Below are positions 16,512 through 23,200 of a stretch of 49,271 nt of DNA, in pieces. The first letter of the stretch is position 1. The number at the start of each line of letters is the position of its first letter. The notes below the pieces were generated by a model. It saw only the letters and a program-made list of their open reading frames with translations. It made no database searches and had not been told where the DNA came from. Source of the stretch: a virus; the IMG/VR virus record IMGVR_UViG_3300030104_003764, positions 3,294-52,564 of that record; one strand, given 5' to 3'. The position numbers and the translations under genes were made by a program.

Positions 16512-16543
16512 CATTGAATACTAATTACTGCGAGGAGACATAT

Positions 16544-16753
16544 ATGATTGAAATACTGCAAAATTACCTAATAGAAGCGATTACCCAACTACAAGTTATG
16601 AAGGCGATACAAGACGAACAACCTGTAATACCGTCCGTTATTCCAGTTTGGGAACAAGAAGGAACATTGGACTATATCCTACATGCTTGGGATTTGGTGC
16701 AATTTGAAGAATACCGACAATGGGCTACTCAATTTTACGGAGTTGGTCTTTAA
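16544..16753 (+). CDS. Small protein, 69 aa
   Basis: The start at 16544 is chosen because GAGGAG lies seven bases upstream; the frame could extend to an ATG inside the palindrome at 16481 but that one has no ribosome-binding site. The protein is helical (MIEILQNYLIEAITQLQVM) with a Trp-rich C-terminal half. No family recognised. It overlaps the next gene by TAATG. First gene of a three-gene operon that ends at the 17421 terminator. Confidence 0.75.
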   Translation: MIEILQNYLIEAITQLQVMKAIQDEQPVIPSVIPVWEQEGTLDYILHAWDLVQFEEYRQWATQFYGVGL

Positions 16754-16959
16754 TGCGAACTACAATTAAAGTAGATACACATGGATGCACTTTTGATTAC
16801 TTTATTGCATTGATACACATGTTTCCGAAAGGAGAATATGTATGTCCCAAAGACGATTCATGCTATTGGTTCACCTTTGAAGGATTTACCTTTTTCTTGG
16901 ATATGGAGTTTTATCAGGAATACAGAGAATACAGAAAAATAGGAGAGGAACAAGAATGA
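16753..16959 (+). CDS. Small aromatic-rich protein, 68 aa
   Basis: The start at 16753 overlaps the previous stop (TAATG). The protein has a Cys pair (HGC, YVC) and a run of Phe and Tyr (YWFTFEGFTFFLD) that looks like a small beta-rich fold, then a charged helix. Unknown function; same operon as its neighbours. Confidence 0.7.
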   Translation: MRTTIKVDTHGCTFDYFIALIHMFPKGEYVCPKDDSCYWFTFEGFTFFLDMEFYQEYREYRKIGEEQE

Positions 16960-17393
16960 AAACAGAAGAAATGATGAATATAGAACAGATTGATGAAATT
17001 GCCGAGTTACTCGGACAGAGAAAAGAAGCGAGTTATTGCACTATGGGCAACTTTGGCACTAATTTGTTGAAGATGCTTATGTTTTTGGTTGGACAATCTT
17101 ACGAAAGTCGAACCTTGAATTATGAGTGTGTGAAAATGGTTCTTGAGCATATTCCCGCAACCAACTTTGAATACATCAAACAAATGGTGCTTTCTTTCAA
17201 TCAAGAACAGCAGAAATATAAAGAATCTCAAAAGAAACGCAGTCGATTGACCGATATAAATGCGGATTTACAGGCGAAGGTTGAATTGACTTATTATTGG
17301 CGACAACAAGCGGTATTCAATCAAACGATGCTAATGCAAAATACGCCGGTAGGCGAAGCAACAAGAGACACTATTCGTATGCTGGATTCTTGA
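16956..17393 (+). CDS. Unknown protein, 145 aa
   Basis: GGAGAGGAA precedes the ATG, which overlaps the previous stop. The protein is mainly helical; residues ~90-110 are a Lys/Arg/Gln-rich helix (QQKYKESQKKRSR). No domain recognised. Last gene of the operon; a strong hairpin terminator follows 27 bases after its stop. Confidence 0.75.
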   Translation: MKTEEMMNIEQIDEIAELLGQRKEASYCTMGNFGTNLLKMLMFLVGQSYESRTLNYECVKMVLEHIPATNFEYIKQMVLSFNQEQQKYKESQKKRSRLTDINADLQAKVELTYYWRQQAVFNQTMLMQNTPVGEATRDTIRMLDS

Positions 17394-17420
17394 AGAAAAC
17401 CTGCATCAATTCGTGAATTA

Positions 17421-17463
17421 GGGGAGAATCGGCCTTAATTGGTCGGTTCTCTCCATTTTTTTT
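17421..17463 (+). terminator. Hairpin terminator
   Basis: A 14-bp stem with wobble pairs (17421-17434 with 17441-17454, loop TTAATT) followed by A and T8. It ends the operon 16544-17393. Confidence 0.8.
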
Positions 17464-17492
17464 GTTTTCAGGGTTCGCAAGCCACAAAGTAG

Positions 17493-17504
17493 AACCATAT
17501 GGTT
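17493..17504. promoter_or_regulatory. CCATATGG palindrome copy 3
   Basis: AACCATATGGTT, a perfect 12-bp palindrome shortly after the terminator. No TATA-like box lies 25 bases downstream, unlike copies 2, 4 and 5. Confidence 0.55.
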
Positions 17505-17728
17505 GCATTCTTTGATAGCAGCCCACCAAAAAATAAAAAAAAGATTCGTGGCTGATTCCCCCCACTTGGATTTGCCACAGACTTATTACGCCGCTTTAGA
17601 CTACTTCAACCCGTTTCCTCTTCAATTGCCTCCGGAGCCTCAAAGAGTAATAATGGTCGGTTCATGCTTGCTACCCGAATTATCGCATTGGGTGGGGGGA
17701 ACCACCGTATAGTCACAAGGAGGGATAT

Positions 17729-17758
17729 ATGTCACTTGAGACAATAATTAACATGTAA
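17729..17758 (+). CDS. Possible nine-residue leader peptide
   Basis: AAGGAGGG is followed by ATG at 17729 and an in-frame stop at 17756-17758, giving MSLETIINM. The ribosome-binding site is one of the strongest in the window, which is why I note it. It ends about 35 bases before palindrome copy 4. It could equally be the remnant of a longer gene. Confidence 0.3.
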   Translation: MSLETIINM

Positions 17759-17780
17759 TAAGTATTTATTGGGGTTATTC

Positions 17781-17824
17781 AAAGCACAACCATATGGTGT
17801 GCTTTGACGGCCTGAATATATACT
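17781..17824 (+). promoter_or_regulatory. Palindrome copy 4 plus TATA-like box
   Basis: Extended imperfect palindrome at 17781-17805: AAAGCAC and GTGCTTT arms around CCATATGG, with one extra base in the left arm. ATATACT at 17818-17824 begins 25 bases after the centre, the same as copy 2, and both boxes are followed by ATTGAATAC within a few bases. Confidence 0.65.
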
Positions 17825-17842
17825 AATTGAATACATATATTT

Positions 17843-17884
17843 GCTTCGTGGGCGAAGTGGTTCAATTATTCGGCAACTCCGAAT
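17843..17884 (+). promoter_or_regulatory. Two leader hairpins
   Basis: The 5' leader of the 172-aa gene holds CTTCG-TGGG-CGAAG (17844-17857) and ATTCGG-CAACT-CCGAAT (17868-17884), seven bases before the ribosome-binding site. They may shape translation or RNA stability. GGGCGAAG also occurs in the helicase leader. Confidence 0.45.
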
Positions 17885-17900
17885 AGGAATGGTGAAAATT

Positions 17901-18419
17901 ATGGCTATGGAAAAACAAAAATATGAAGAAAAAGCAAACGAGATTTTAGTATGGTTGAAAGTGAACGATGCAGGTGCTTTAGGCCCAGTTATCGAAGCAA
18001 CTCTACAAGCGGGATTATCCGCAGAGACTGATGATGACCGAGATAAGTTTTGGGCCAGTGTTCGCTCATTGTGCGGAACACTCCCAAACTCCCCGATTCG
18101 CAGAGGTATTCAATCCAACCTCACAGCGGAGCAGAGTGCAAATGTGGATTCTGTCGTGAGTCGTATCGAAACTGCATTTGCTTCAATTGGTGAAGCAGAT
18201 TTGATACTCGATGTTATGCATCCTCGACAGCGTGGCGATTCAATCGGTCATTATGATTCAATTGAAGATTGGGCTAAGAATATGGCTCAATCAGTTATGC
18301 GCCAACTCAAGGTCGCTTTGAAAGAAAAGCGTTGGGACGGTTCATTGACTGACGGACTAACAAACATGGCTCTAAAGGAGCCAAAAGCAGAAACAACGGA
18401 GGTTCCCTCCGAAGAGTGA
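17901..18419 (+). CDS. Three-member viral family protein A, 172 aa
   Basis: The start at 17901 follows GGTGA by five bases; an ATG at 17889 is also possible. The protein is helical. Residues ~45-75 hold the pattern D-R-x-x-x-W-x-x-V-R-S-L-x-G-T-L-P-N-x-P-x-R-R, which recurs at 20085-20552 and at 36341-36679. The C-terminal RWDGSL also matches SWDGSV in the 155-aa relative. No known domain. It has its own promoter and terminator, so it may be made in quantity. Confidence 0.75.
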   Translation: MAMEKQKYEEKANEILVWLKVNDAGALGPVIEATLQAGLSAETDDDRDKFWASVRSLCGTLPNSPIRRGIQSNLTAEQSANVDSVVSRIETAFASIGEADLILDVMHPRQRGDSIGHYDSIEDWAKNMAQSVMRQLKVALKEKRWDGSLTDGLTNMALKEPKAETTEVPSEE

Positions 18420-18452
18420 ATGAGTAATTGATTCACTTTGCCCATGTTGCAC

Positions 18453-18492
18453 CCCCATCCTGCCCAAATCGGGCGGGGTGGGGATTTTTTTT
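18453..18492 (+). terminator. GC-rich hairpin terminator
   Basis: A 13-bp stem (18453-18465 with 18471-18483, two wobbles) around AAATC, followed by A and T8. It ends the 172-aa gene and lies just before palindrome copy 5. Confidence 0.85.
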
Positions 18493-18523
18493 CGATTTGG
18501 TTTGGGGTTGGTCTAAAGACAAA

Positions 18524-18568
18524 CAAAGCACAACCATATGGTTGCTTTGTAGCCCTGATTCTTATACC
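18524..18568 (+). promoter_or_regulatory. Palindrome copy 5 plus TATA-like box
   Basis: CAACCATATGGTTG at 18531-18544 with CAAAG/CTTTG outer arms (18524-18549). TTATACC at 18562-18568 begins 25 bases after the centre. The ATG of the first downstream gene is 40 bases after the box start, as for copy 2. Confidence 0.65.
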
Positions 18569-18601
18569 TATAACATAGTTATTATCATGCGAAGAGATAT
18601 A

Positions 18602-18712
18602 ATGTGTGAATGCAATGAAATAACATGGTATGATGAAAATGGTGGAACAGTGGCATTTGTTGATGCTATGAGATTTCTTTTGGGTATCTGCAAATGTGAG
18701 GTGAAAGAATGA
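18602..18712 (+). CDS. Small Cys protein, 36 aa
   Basis: The start at 18602 follows GAAGAGAT in a leader resembling that at 16531-16546. Its CEC, then TVAFVDAMRFLLGICKCE closely matches SVDFVDAIRYLMSICDCE in the 42-aa protein at 25136-25264. CxC pairs at both ends suggest a small metal-binding knot. The family is unknown to me; two copies in one genome argue that it is real. Confidence 0.65.
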   Translation: MCECNEITWYDENGGTVAFVDAMRFLLGICKCEVKE

Positions 18713-18836
18713 GAGGATTTATTTACGAAGCAATTCGTCGATGGAACATGGAAGCCCATTTATACACTGATTGGGAACATGACATGGAAATTGTATTTGA
18801 ACGAATAATGGATAATATCGAAAAGGAGAGATTAGA

Positions 18837-18840
<4 letters not shown>
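18709..18840 (+). CDS. Small helical protein, 43 aa
   Basis: It overlaps its neighbours by ATGA at both ends. The protein is a charged amphipathic helix (MRGFIYEAIRRWNMEAH...). No family recognised. Support is from coupling and position in a promoter-to-terminator operon. Confidence 0.6.
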
Positions 18841-19034
<194 letters not shown>

Positions 19035-19042
<8 letters not shown>

Positions 19043-19289
19043 AAAAAAGATTATAGAAGAAGAATGGCGAGATATGTGCGATGGTTGGATTTCAATGCGA
19101 GATGTTATGATGATTGCATTGATTGAGGATGTATTGCCGGATGAAGCATACGAGAATGCTTTTGAGAATATTCTTGAAATGCTTCTTGACGACCACCATG
19201 ATATTTCAATCAAAAGTATCAAGAAATTACTGAAAACTTACAGCGAGTATTGGGAGAAGATATTTCTGTTTCAACCGTTTTTTGAGTAA
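19035..19289 (+). CDS. Acidic helical protein, 84 aa
   Basis: GAGGAGTGG lies upstream of the ATG. The protein is acidic and helical with many Asp, Glu, Met and Ile residues. No domain recognised. Last gene of the operon; a strong terminator begins 14 bases after the stop. Confidence 0.7.
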
Positions 19290-19302
19290 TTAGAAAAAAA
19301 TC

Positions 19303-19340
19303 GAAGATTTGGTCGGAAACGGCCAAGTCTTCTTTTTTTT
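19303..19340 (+). terminator. Hairpin terminator with T8
   Basis: A 12-bp stem (19303-19314 with 19321-19332, wobbles at two positions), loop GGAAAC, then T8. It ends the operon 18602-19289. Confidence 0.85.
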
Positions 19341-19525
19341 GTAATTTTTTTTCTGCGAAGCCTCGCTCAACAAAGCACGCTACCAAGTTACATAGTCACT
19401 CGTATGTGTAAAATGGGTGTAAAATATATAGCCCTAAATTATTCCCTCTTCGACAGTATCTTTTCCAATTGCCCTTATATTGTATATCATATAACTATAC
19501 TATACTATATCTCTTGAAAACTTCC

Positions 19526-19842
19526 ATCCTATCATCCATCCTATTTCGTAGGATGCTTAACTTGAAAGTGAGTTGTGAGATATGTTCATAAGTATGAATT
19601 ATTAATATATTTTTATTATCTATCCTATCTATCCTATCATCCTATACCCCCCTTAGTCACATTGAGAGGTAACCTCATAACCCCATTTTTATTTAGGGGT
19701 TATAACCTCGTTTTTATTTAGAGGTTATGAAAATGCACAGTTCATCAAGAAAGGCAACCCCCATAGGATAATAGGATGGATAGGATGTATGGGCGCAGTA
19801 TAGCGTTTTTCCATCCTAAACCCGTAGGATTGAAAATAGGAT
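19526..19842. repeat. Cluster of 12 ATCCTA/TAGGAT hexamers
   Basis: ATCCTA starts at 19526, 19538, 19622, 19631, 19639 and 19813. TAGGAT starts at 19549, 19764, 19772, 19781, 19825 and 19837. Spacings of 8-12 bases within each group put many copies on about one helical turn. The left groups face mostly one way and the right groups the other, as iteron-like binding sites might. Confidence 0.75.
19679..19728. repeat. Two tandem 25-bp hairpin units
   Basis: Unit 1 (19679-19703) has AACCCC/GGGGTT arms; unit 2 (19704-19728) has AACCTC/GAGGTT arms. Both share the TTTTTATTTAG centre, and the arm changes are compensatory, so the pairing is conserved rather than the bases. Confidence 0.75.
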
Positions 19843-20030
19843 GAATCGTAGAACTTTCGTTTGTCTAAAATAGATGAAATCAAATTATTGATTCAAAATG
19901 AGTTATGGATATTATAGTGTAGAAAGAAATGGCCCGTTTCTCTGTTACTTCGATTTACAATGTTGGAAAATGCTGATTCGGGATTCTCAATGATGTAGAT
20001 TCTACATCAATTGCTCAATATGACATCGCT

Positions 20031-20070
20031 TTATATATGGGTAGCATGTGGAGAGATTGCCCCAGTGGGG
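20031..20070 (+). promoter_or_regulatory. TATA box and leader hairpin
   Basis: TTTATATATGG at 20031-20041 is a good archaeal TATA box. A GCCCC-AGT-GGGGC hairpin follows at 20058-20070, close to the expected RNA start, ahead of the ATG at 20085. Confidence 0.6.
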
Positions 20071-20084
20071 CAGGATATGATAAA

Positions 20085-20552
20085 ATGGATAATGTAAAGT
20101 GGGATAGTCTCGTTATCGAGATTAACGATTACTTAGAAGCAGATGAAAACTTAGATGGCGCACTCAAGCAAGTTGTTGAGTTGCACCTCCAAGTTGGACA
20201 AGAAAACCCGAATGAGCGAGAAGCGGCGCAAAACGCACTTAAGGCTCTACTTAAAGGCCGTGACGGAACACCATTCCGCCGAGGACAAAAGAGTAGCGTT
20301 CCAGCAAGTGTTCGTGTCGCTATTGACCGAATTTGCGGTGTAGTGAATGAAGCAAACTTGGCTTATTACGGTCATGACGGTATTATTGCGTCATTGTCGT
20401 TTAAGCACACAAAGTCTGGTGGCGGCCTTTACGAAGACGCTGAAGAGTTTGCATCTGCTCAAACTAAGAAAATGCGAAACAAACTATCTTCTATGTTCCG
20501 TGACGGTTCATGGGATGGTAGCGTTAATTCGCTCCTTTCGACCGAAGAGTGA
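20085..20552 (+). CDS. Three-member viral family protein B, 155 aa
   Basis: The start at 20085 is chosen because upstream Met codons overlap the TATA box. It aligns along most of its length with the 172-aa protein at 17901-18419: a helical start, GTPFRRG (versus NSPIRRG), an EAxL segment, then SWDGSVNSLL (versus RWDGSLTDGL). Single-gene unit with its own promoter and terminator. Unknown role; possibly an abundant early regulator or DNA-associated protein. Confidence 0.75.
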   Translation: MDNVKWDSLVIEINDYLEADENLDGALKQVVELHLQVGQENPNEREAAQNALKALLKGRDGTPFRRGQKSSVPASVRVAIDRICGVVNEANLAYYGHDGIIASLSFKHTKSGGGLYEDAEEFASAQTKKMRNKLSSMFRDGSWDGSVNSLLSTEE

Positions 20553-20610
20553 AGTTAATTCACTTCTTTAGTTTTAACTTAATCTAAATGATTGAGTAAG
20601 CCGAAACATT

Positions 20611-20640
20611 GGGGGCTTCGGCCCCCTTTGTTTCCTTTTT
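20611..20640 (+). terminator. UUCG-loop hairpin terminator
   Basis: GGGGGC-TTCG-GCCCCC at 20611-20626 followed by T-rich sequence. UUCG is a very stable tetraloop. It ends the 155-aa gene. Confidence 0.85.
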
Positions 20641-20641
20641 T

Positions 20642-20776
20642 ACCACATGGGAGTTTTCTTCGGTAATAAAGCCAATTGCATCTCGCATTCTTGGCTGAAA
20701 TCGCATGTTTTCAGTTTTGGCTTTTCTCCCGCCTGTGGTTCGTCAATCAATGGCCTATTTTGAGCCATTGATTTTT
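20642..20776 (+). ncRNA. Structured RNA candidate with terminator
   Basis: Nested pairings: ACCACA 20642-20647 with TGTGGT 20734-20739; GGGAG 20649-20653 with CTCCC 20726-20730; AAAGCCAA 20668-20675 with TTGGCTTT 20717-20724; CTGAAA 20695-20700 with TTTCAG 20709-20714. A separate hairpin (20746-20754 with 20764-20772) followed by T5 then looks like a terminator. There is no open frame of note. It sits between a terminated gene and the helicase leader. Class unknown; a small RNA or a regulatory leader. Confidence 0.5.
20746..20776 (+). terminator. Hairpin terminator after RNA candidate
   Basis: ATCAATGGC/GCCATTGAT, a nine-base perfect stem with a nine-base loop, followed by T5. No protein-coding gene lies immediately upstream, so it may end a non-coding transcript. 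Confidence 0.6.
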
Positions 20777-20821
20777 ATTCCTAATAATTGAGCAATAAGG
20801 GGGGGCAGGTCAGGCCCTACT

Positions 20822-20831
20822 ATATACTCAT
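20822..20831 (+). promoter_or_regulatory. TATA-like box ahead of helicase
   Basis: ATATACTCAT is identical to the box downstream of palindrome copy 2, but no palindrome lies 25 bases upstream. It would give a ~190-base leader for the helicase. Confidence 0.45.
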
Positions 20832-20920
20832 CACCGCCTGATTACTGGTTTGAGTCTAATAGAATCATTAACTAACAATTAGTTGAATAGATTCATAATC
20901 AAACTAATGTAACAATTCAT

Positions 20921-21002
20921 GGGCGAAGTTGAGAGTAAATCGAAACGGGTGCGACAAGAAGTAGTAGTTGAGCAATCAACTTAATTTGTATCTCCTTCGC
21001 CC
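20921..21002 (+). promoter_or_regulatory. Structured 5' leader of helicase gene
   Basis: GGGCGAAG (20921-20928) pairs with CTTCGCCC (20995-21002), closing a domain that contains a perfect GNRA hairpin AGTTGA-GCAA-TCAACT (20966-20981). It ends 34 bases before the helicase ATG. It could be a regulatory element sensing a ligand or protein. Confidence 0.5.
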
Positions 21003-21036
21003 TCCTATTCTAATAATAAAAATGAAGGTAATTTAA

Positions 21037-22488
21037 ATGAGTAATATAACAGGAACTAATGAACAAGAAGCGATATGGGAAGCCATTGAAAATACTAATG
21101 ATGATATTGTAGTTAATGCTGGTGCTGGCACTGGTAAAACATTTACTATTGTAGAAGCATCTGGAAGACTACCTAATTATCTAAAGCGTGGTTTTCTTTG
21201 TTTTAACAAATCAATTCAAAAAGAATTAGCAAACCGACTACCGGAAGGAGTAGAAGCAAAAACATTCCATGCTCTCGGATTTGGTGCTTTCTTCAAACAA
21301 GGACTGCGACCTAAAGTAAGCAATTACAAGGTTAAGAACATTATTGATTCAATCCCTGCTCTTGGTAGAGACTACAAGAGCGCACATCAATTGGTTAAAT
21401 TGATTAGTTTAGTTAAAGGTTCTATGATTGATTGTAAAAACGAAGAGCAGATTCGTGGGCTTATTGATTATTATAGTATTGAGTTTAAAACTGCTTTAGA
21501 AGAACAGTTGGGAATTGAGCATGTTTGTATGATTCTTGATGACTGTAAAGCAAATACTAATCAAATTGATTATGATGATATGATTTGGATTCCTTTAGTA
21601 AAAGAATGGTCTTTTCCTAAGTTCGATGTTCTATTCGTTGATGAAGCACAAGACTTCAATGAAATGCAAAGAGAGTTGATTGTTCGATGCACTACAAATG
21701 GTCGATGTATTATTGTTGGTGATAAAAACCAAGCAATCTACGGATTCCGAGGGGCAGATAGTAATTCAATGGCTATTTTCTCCGAGCGTTTAGAAAAGAT
21801 GGGTAAAAATGTCCGTCATTTTCCTATGACATTGACATGGCGTTGTCCAAAAACGGTTGTTGCGGAAGCAAACCGATATGTCAAGGAGTTTAATGGCCTT
21901 GATACTGCCGAAGAAGGTTCAGTAAATGTTAATTCTCACTTTAATCCTGTAAAGGATGACATTGTTCTTTGTAGATATAATGCTCCTTTAGTAAGTGCTT
22001 TTTATGATTTGCTTACACAGGGCAAATCCGCATATGTTCTTGGTCGAGATATGCACAAAGGATTGGTTAATGCAGTAAGAAAGATTACTAAGCATGATAA
22101 TATGAGCAGTAGTGAGTTTGTTAATTTACTTGATACAGATTTCAATACTCAATACATGCGATTGGTTAATGCTAATAAACAAAACCAAGCAAATAGTCTT
22201 GAAGACAAAATAAAATGTATTCTTATTTTTGCTGGTCGTGCTGATACTGTTGGTGGAATTATTGCTGAAATCGAGCGAGTTTTCCGAGATAACAATACGG
22301 GAGATATTATGCTCTCTACTGTTCACAAGGCAAAGGGATTAGAAGCGGATAATGTTTATATTCTTGCTACTGATAGAATGCCACACCCAAAGGCAACCAA
22401 TATGCAAGAAGAACGCAACATCTGTTATGTTGCTATTACAAGAGCAAAGAAGAATCTATATTATGTTGGGCCACGCCCAAAAAACTGA
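21037..22488 (+). CDS. UvrD/Rep-like superfamily 1 DNA helicase, 483 aa
   Basis: An ATP-driven DNA-unwinding enzyme. Motifs in order: Q-motif region (NEQEAIWEAI), Walker A GAGTGKT (29-35), AKTFHALGFG (motif Ib), VDEAQD (201-206, Walker B), GDKNQAIYGFRGAD (motif III), LTWRCP (motif IV), LSTVHKAKGLEADNVY (motif V) and YVAITRAKKNLY (motif VI). At 483 residues it is shorter than cellular UvrD (~700), lacking large 1B/2B insertions, as in phage versions. First gene of the rightward replication block, with a structured leader. Likely acts in replication restart, repair or recombination. Confidence 0.9.
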   Translation: MSNITGTNEQEAIWEAIENTNDDIVVNAGAGTGKTFTIVEASGRLPNYLKRGFLCFNKSIQKELANRLPEGVEAKTFHALGFGAFFKQGLRPKVSNYKVKNIIDSIPALGRDYKSAHQLVKLISLVKGSMIDCKNEEQIRGLIDYYSIEFKTALEEQLGIEHVCMILDDCKANTNQIDYDDMIWIPLVKEWSFPKFDVLFVDEAQDFNEMQRELIVRCTTNGRCIIVGDKNQAIYGFRGADSNSMAIFSERLEKMGKNVRHFPMTLTWRCPKTVVAEANRYVKEFNGLDTAEEGSVNVNSHFNPVKDDIVLCRYNAPLVSAFYDLLTQGKSAYVLGRDMHKGLVNAVRKITKHDNMSSSEFVNLLDTDFNTQYMRLVNANKQNQANSLEDKIKCILIFAGRADTVGGIIAEIERVFRDNNTGDIMLSTVHKAKGLEADNVYILATDRMPHPKATNMQEERNICYVAITRAKKNLYYVGPRPKN

Positions 22489-22497
22489 GGAAGTAAA

Positions 22498-22809
22498 ATG
22501 CCCAAACTGACAGAATATCAGCATTTACTATTAACTGTGTTTGATAGACCAATGGAAGAGAGTAAAAAGCAAAAAGTTCCAGAGATAAAATTTATGAATT
22601 TTGCGATTTGGAAACATTTGAAAGAAGAAGAATTTGATTGTCTATACGGTATTCTAAACTCAGATTTGTTTAACCATCTTAATATGGAACAAAGATATGA
22701 ATTATTTTACCGAAATGTTATTTATTACAATAATAATCGAAGGCGTAGAAAGCAAAGAGAATATGAATTAAATGCAAGAAAAAGGAGAAATAAAAATGGA
22801 ACAATATAA
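22498..22809 (+). CDS. Paralogue pair member 1, 103 aa
   Basis: GGAAGT precedes the ATG. It shares LLTVFDRPMEE, then a W-K...EFDCLYGILN block, with the next gene; the two are tandem duplicates. It ends in a basic Arg/Asn-rich tail. Function unknown. It overlaps the next gene by 14 bases. Confidence 0.7.
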   Translation: MPKLTEYQHLLLTVFDRPMEESKKQKVPEIKFMNFAIWKHLKEEEFDCLYGILNSDLFNHLNMEQRYELFYRNVIYYNNNRRRRKQREYELNARKRRNKNGTI

Positions 22810-23200
22810 GTATTTATTGATAACGGTATTTGATAGACCTATGGAAGAGGCAATTAGGAATAAATCTCCAGTAAAGGGATTTATGCAATTGGGTATTTGG
22901 AAAAAAATGACAAATGAACAATTTGATTGCTTATACCGTATTTTAAATACCAAGACCCTCAATGAAGACCAAAGATATACTATTTTCCATAACAGCATTT
23001 ATATCTACAATTCTGTGTTGAAAGAAACTACCAGAGTTAAGAACAAGAAAAAGATTAGATTACAACAAAAAAAATACCGTGAAGCAAATAGAGATAAACT
23101 TAGAGAAAGAAATAAAAAATATCGAGAAGCAAATAAAGATAGAATAAGTGCTCGAAAAAAAGCAAAATATTGGAGGAATAAAAATGGAACAAATAATTGA
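22796..23200 (+). CDS. Paralogue pair member 2 with basic repeats, 134 aa
   Basis: The start at 22796 follows AAGGAG. The N-terminal ~80 residues match the previous gene (ITVFDRPMEE, QFDCLYRILN). The C-terminal part has two KKYREAN(R/K)D repeats, a pattern seen beside HNH or AP2 domains in phage proteins and likely to bind DNA. No nuclease motif is present. It may be a DNA-binding accessory protein. Confidence 0.7.
   Translation: MEQYKYLLITVFDRPMEEAIRNKSPVKGFMQLGIWKKMTNEQFDCLYRILNTKTLNEDQRYTIFHNSIYIYNSVLKETTRVKNKKKIRLQQKKYREANRDKLRERNKKYREANKDRISARKKAKYWRNKNGTNN

Larger units (their letters stand above)
16077..16543. promoter_or_regulatory. Divergent intergenic region (467 bp)
   Basis: AT-rich DNA between the leftward and rightward blocks. 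It holds two CCATATGG-centred palindromes (centres 16260/61 and 16480/81), two copies of ATCTATATAGACAT (16298-16311 and 16451-16464), and an ATATACT box at 16505. It contains no convincing gene. It probably carries the divergent promoters and may contribute to an origin. Confidence 0.6.
17464..17900. promoter_or_regulatory. Intergenic region with palindromes and leader (437 bp)
   Basis: It holds palindrome copies 3 and 4, a possible nine-codon peptide gene at 17729, a GGTGG/CCACC hairpin near 17690-17705 and the leader of the 172-aa gene. A 69-codon frame from a TTG at 17503 spans much of it but has no ribosome-binding site, so I do not call it. Confidence 0.5.
19341..20030. other. Repeat-rich non-coding region, candidate origin (690 bp)
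   Basis: No gene with a ribosome-binding site is visible. The region contains six ATCCTA and six TAGGAT copies between 19526 and 19842, two tandem 25-bp hairpin units at 19679-19728, a GAGGTAACCTC palindrome at 19666-19676 and AT-rich stretches such as 19481-19510. Clustered short inverted and direct repeats beside AT-rich DNA are typical of replication origins, though a multi-site promoter control region is also possible. Confidence 0.55.

Noticed and set aside
16481-16543. Upstream extension of the 69-aa gene to an ATG at 16481.
   Set aside because: That ATG is the centre of palindrome copy 2, lies upstream of the TATA-like box and has no ribosome-binding site; 16544 has GAGGAG.
17503-17712. 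A 69-codon plus-strand frame beginning at TTG inside palindrome copy 3.
   Set aside because: It has no ribosome-binding site, its start overlaps a regulatory palindrome and its composition differs from the neighbouring small genes. Kept as intergenic.
18428-18601. Upstream extension of the 36-aa gene to 18428.
   Set aside because: It would translate through a terminator hairpin, a palindrome and a promoter; the start at 18602 fits the leader and the paralogue at 25136.
19379-19400. A sixth palindrome copy near the CAAAGCACGCTACCAAG sequence.
   Set aside because: Only the left flank CAAAGCAC matches; the CCATATGG core is absent.
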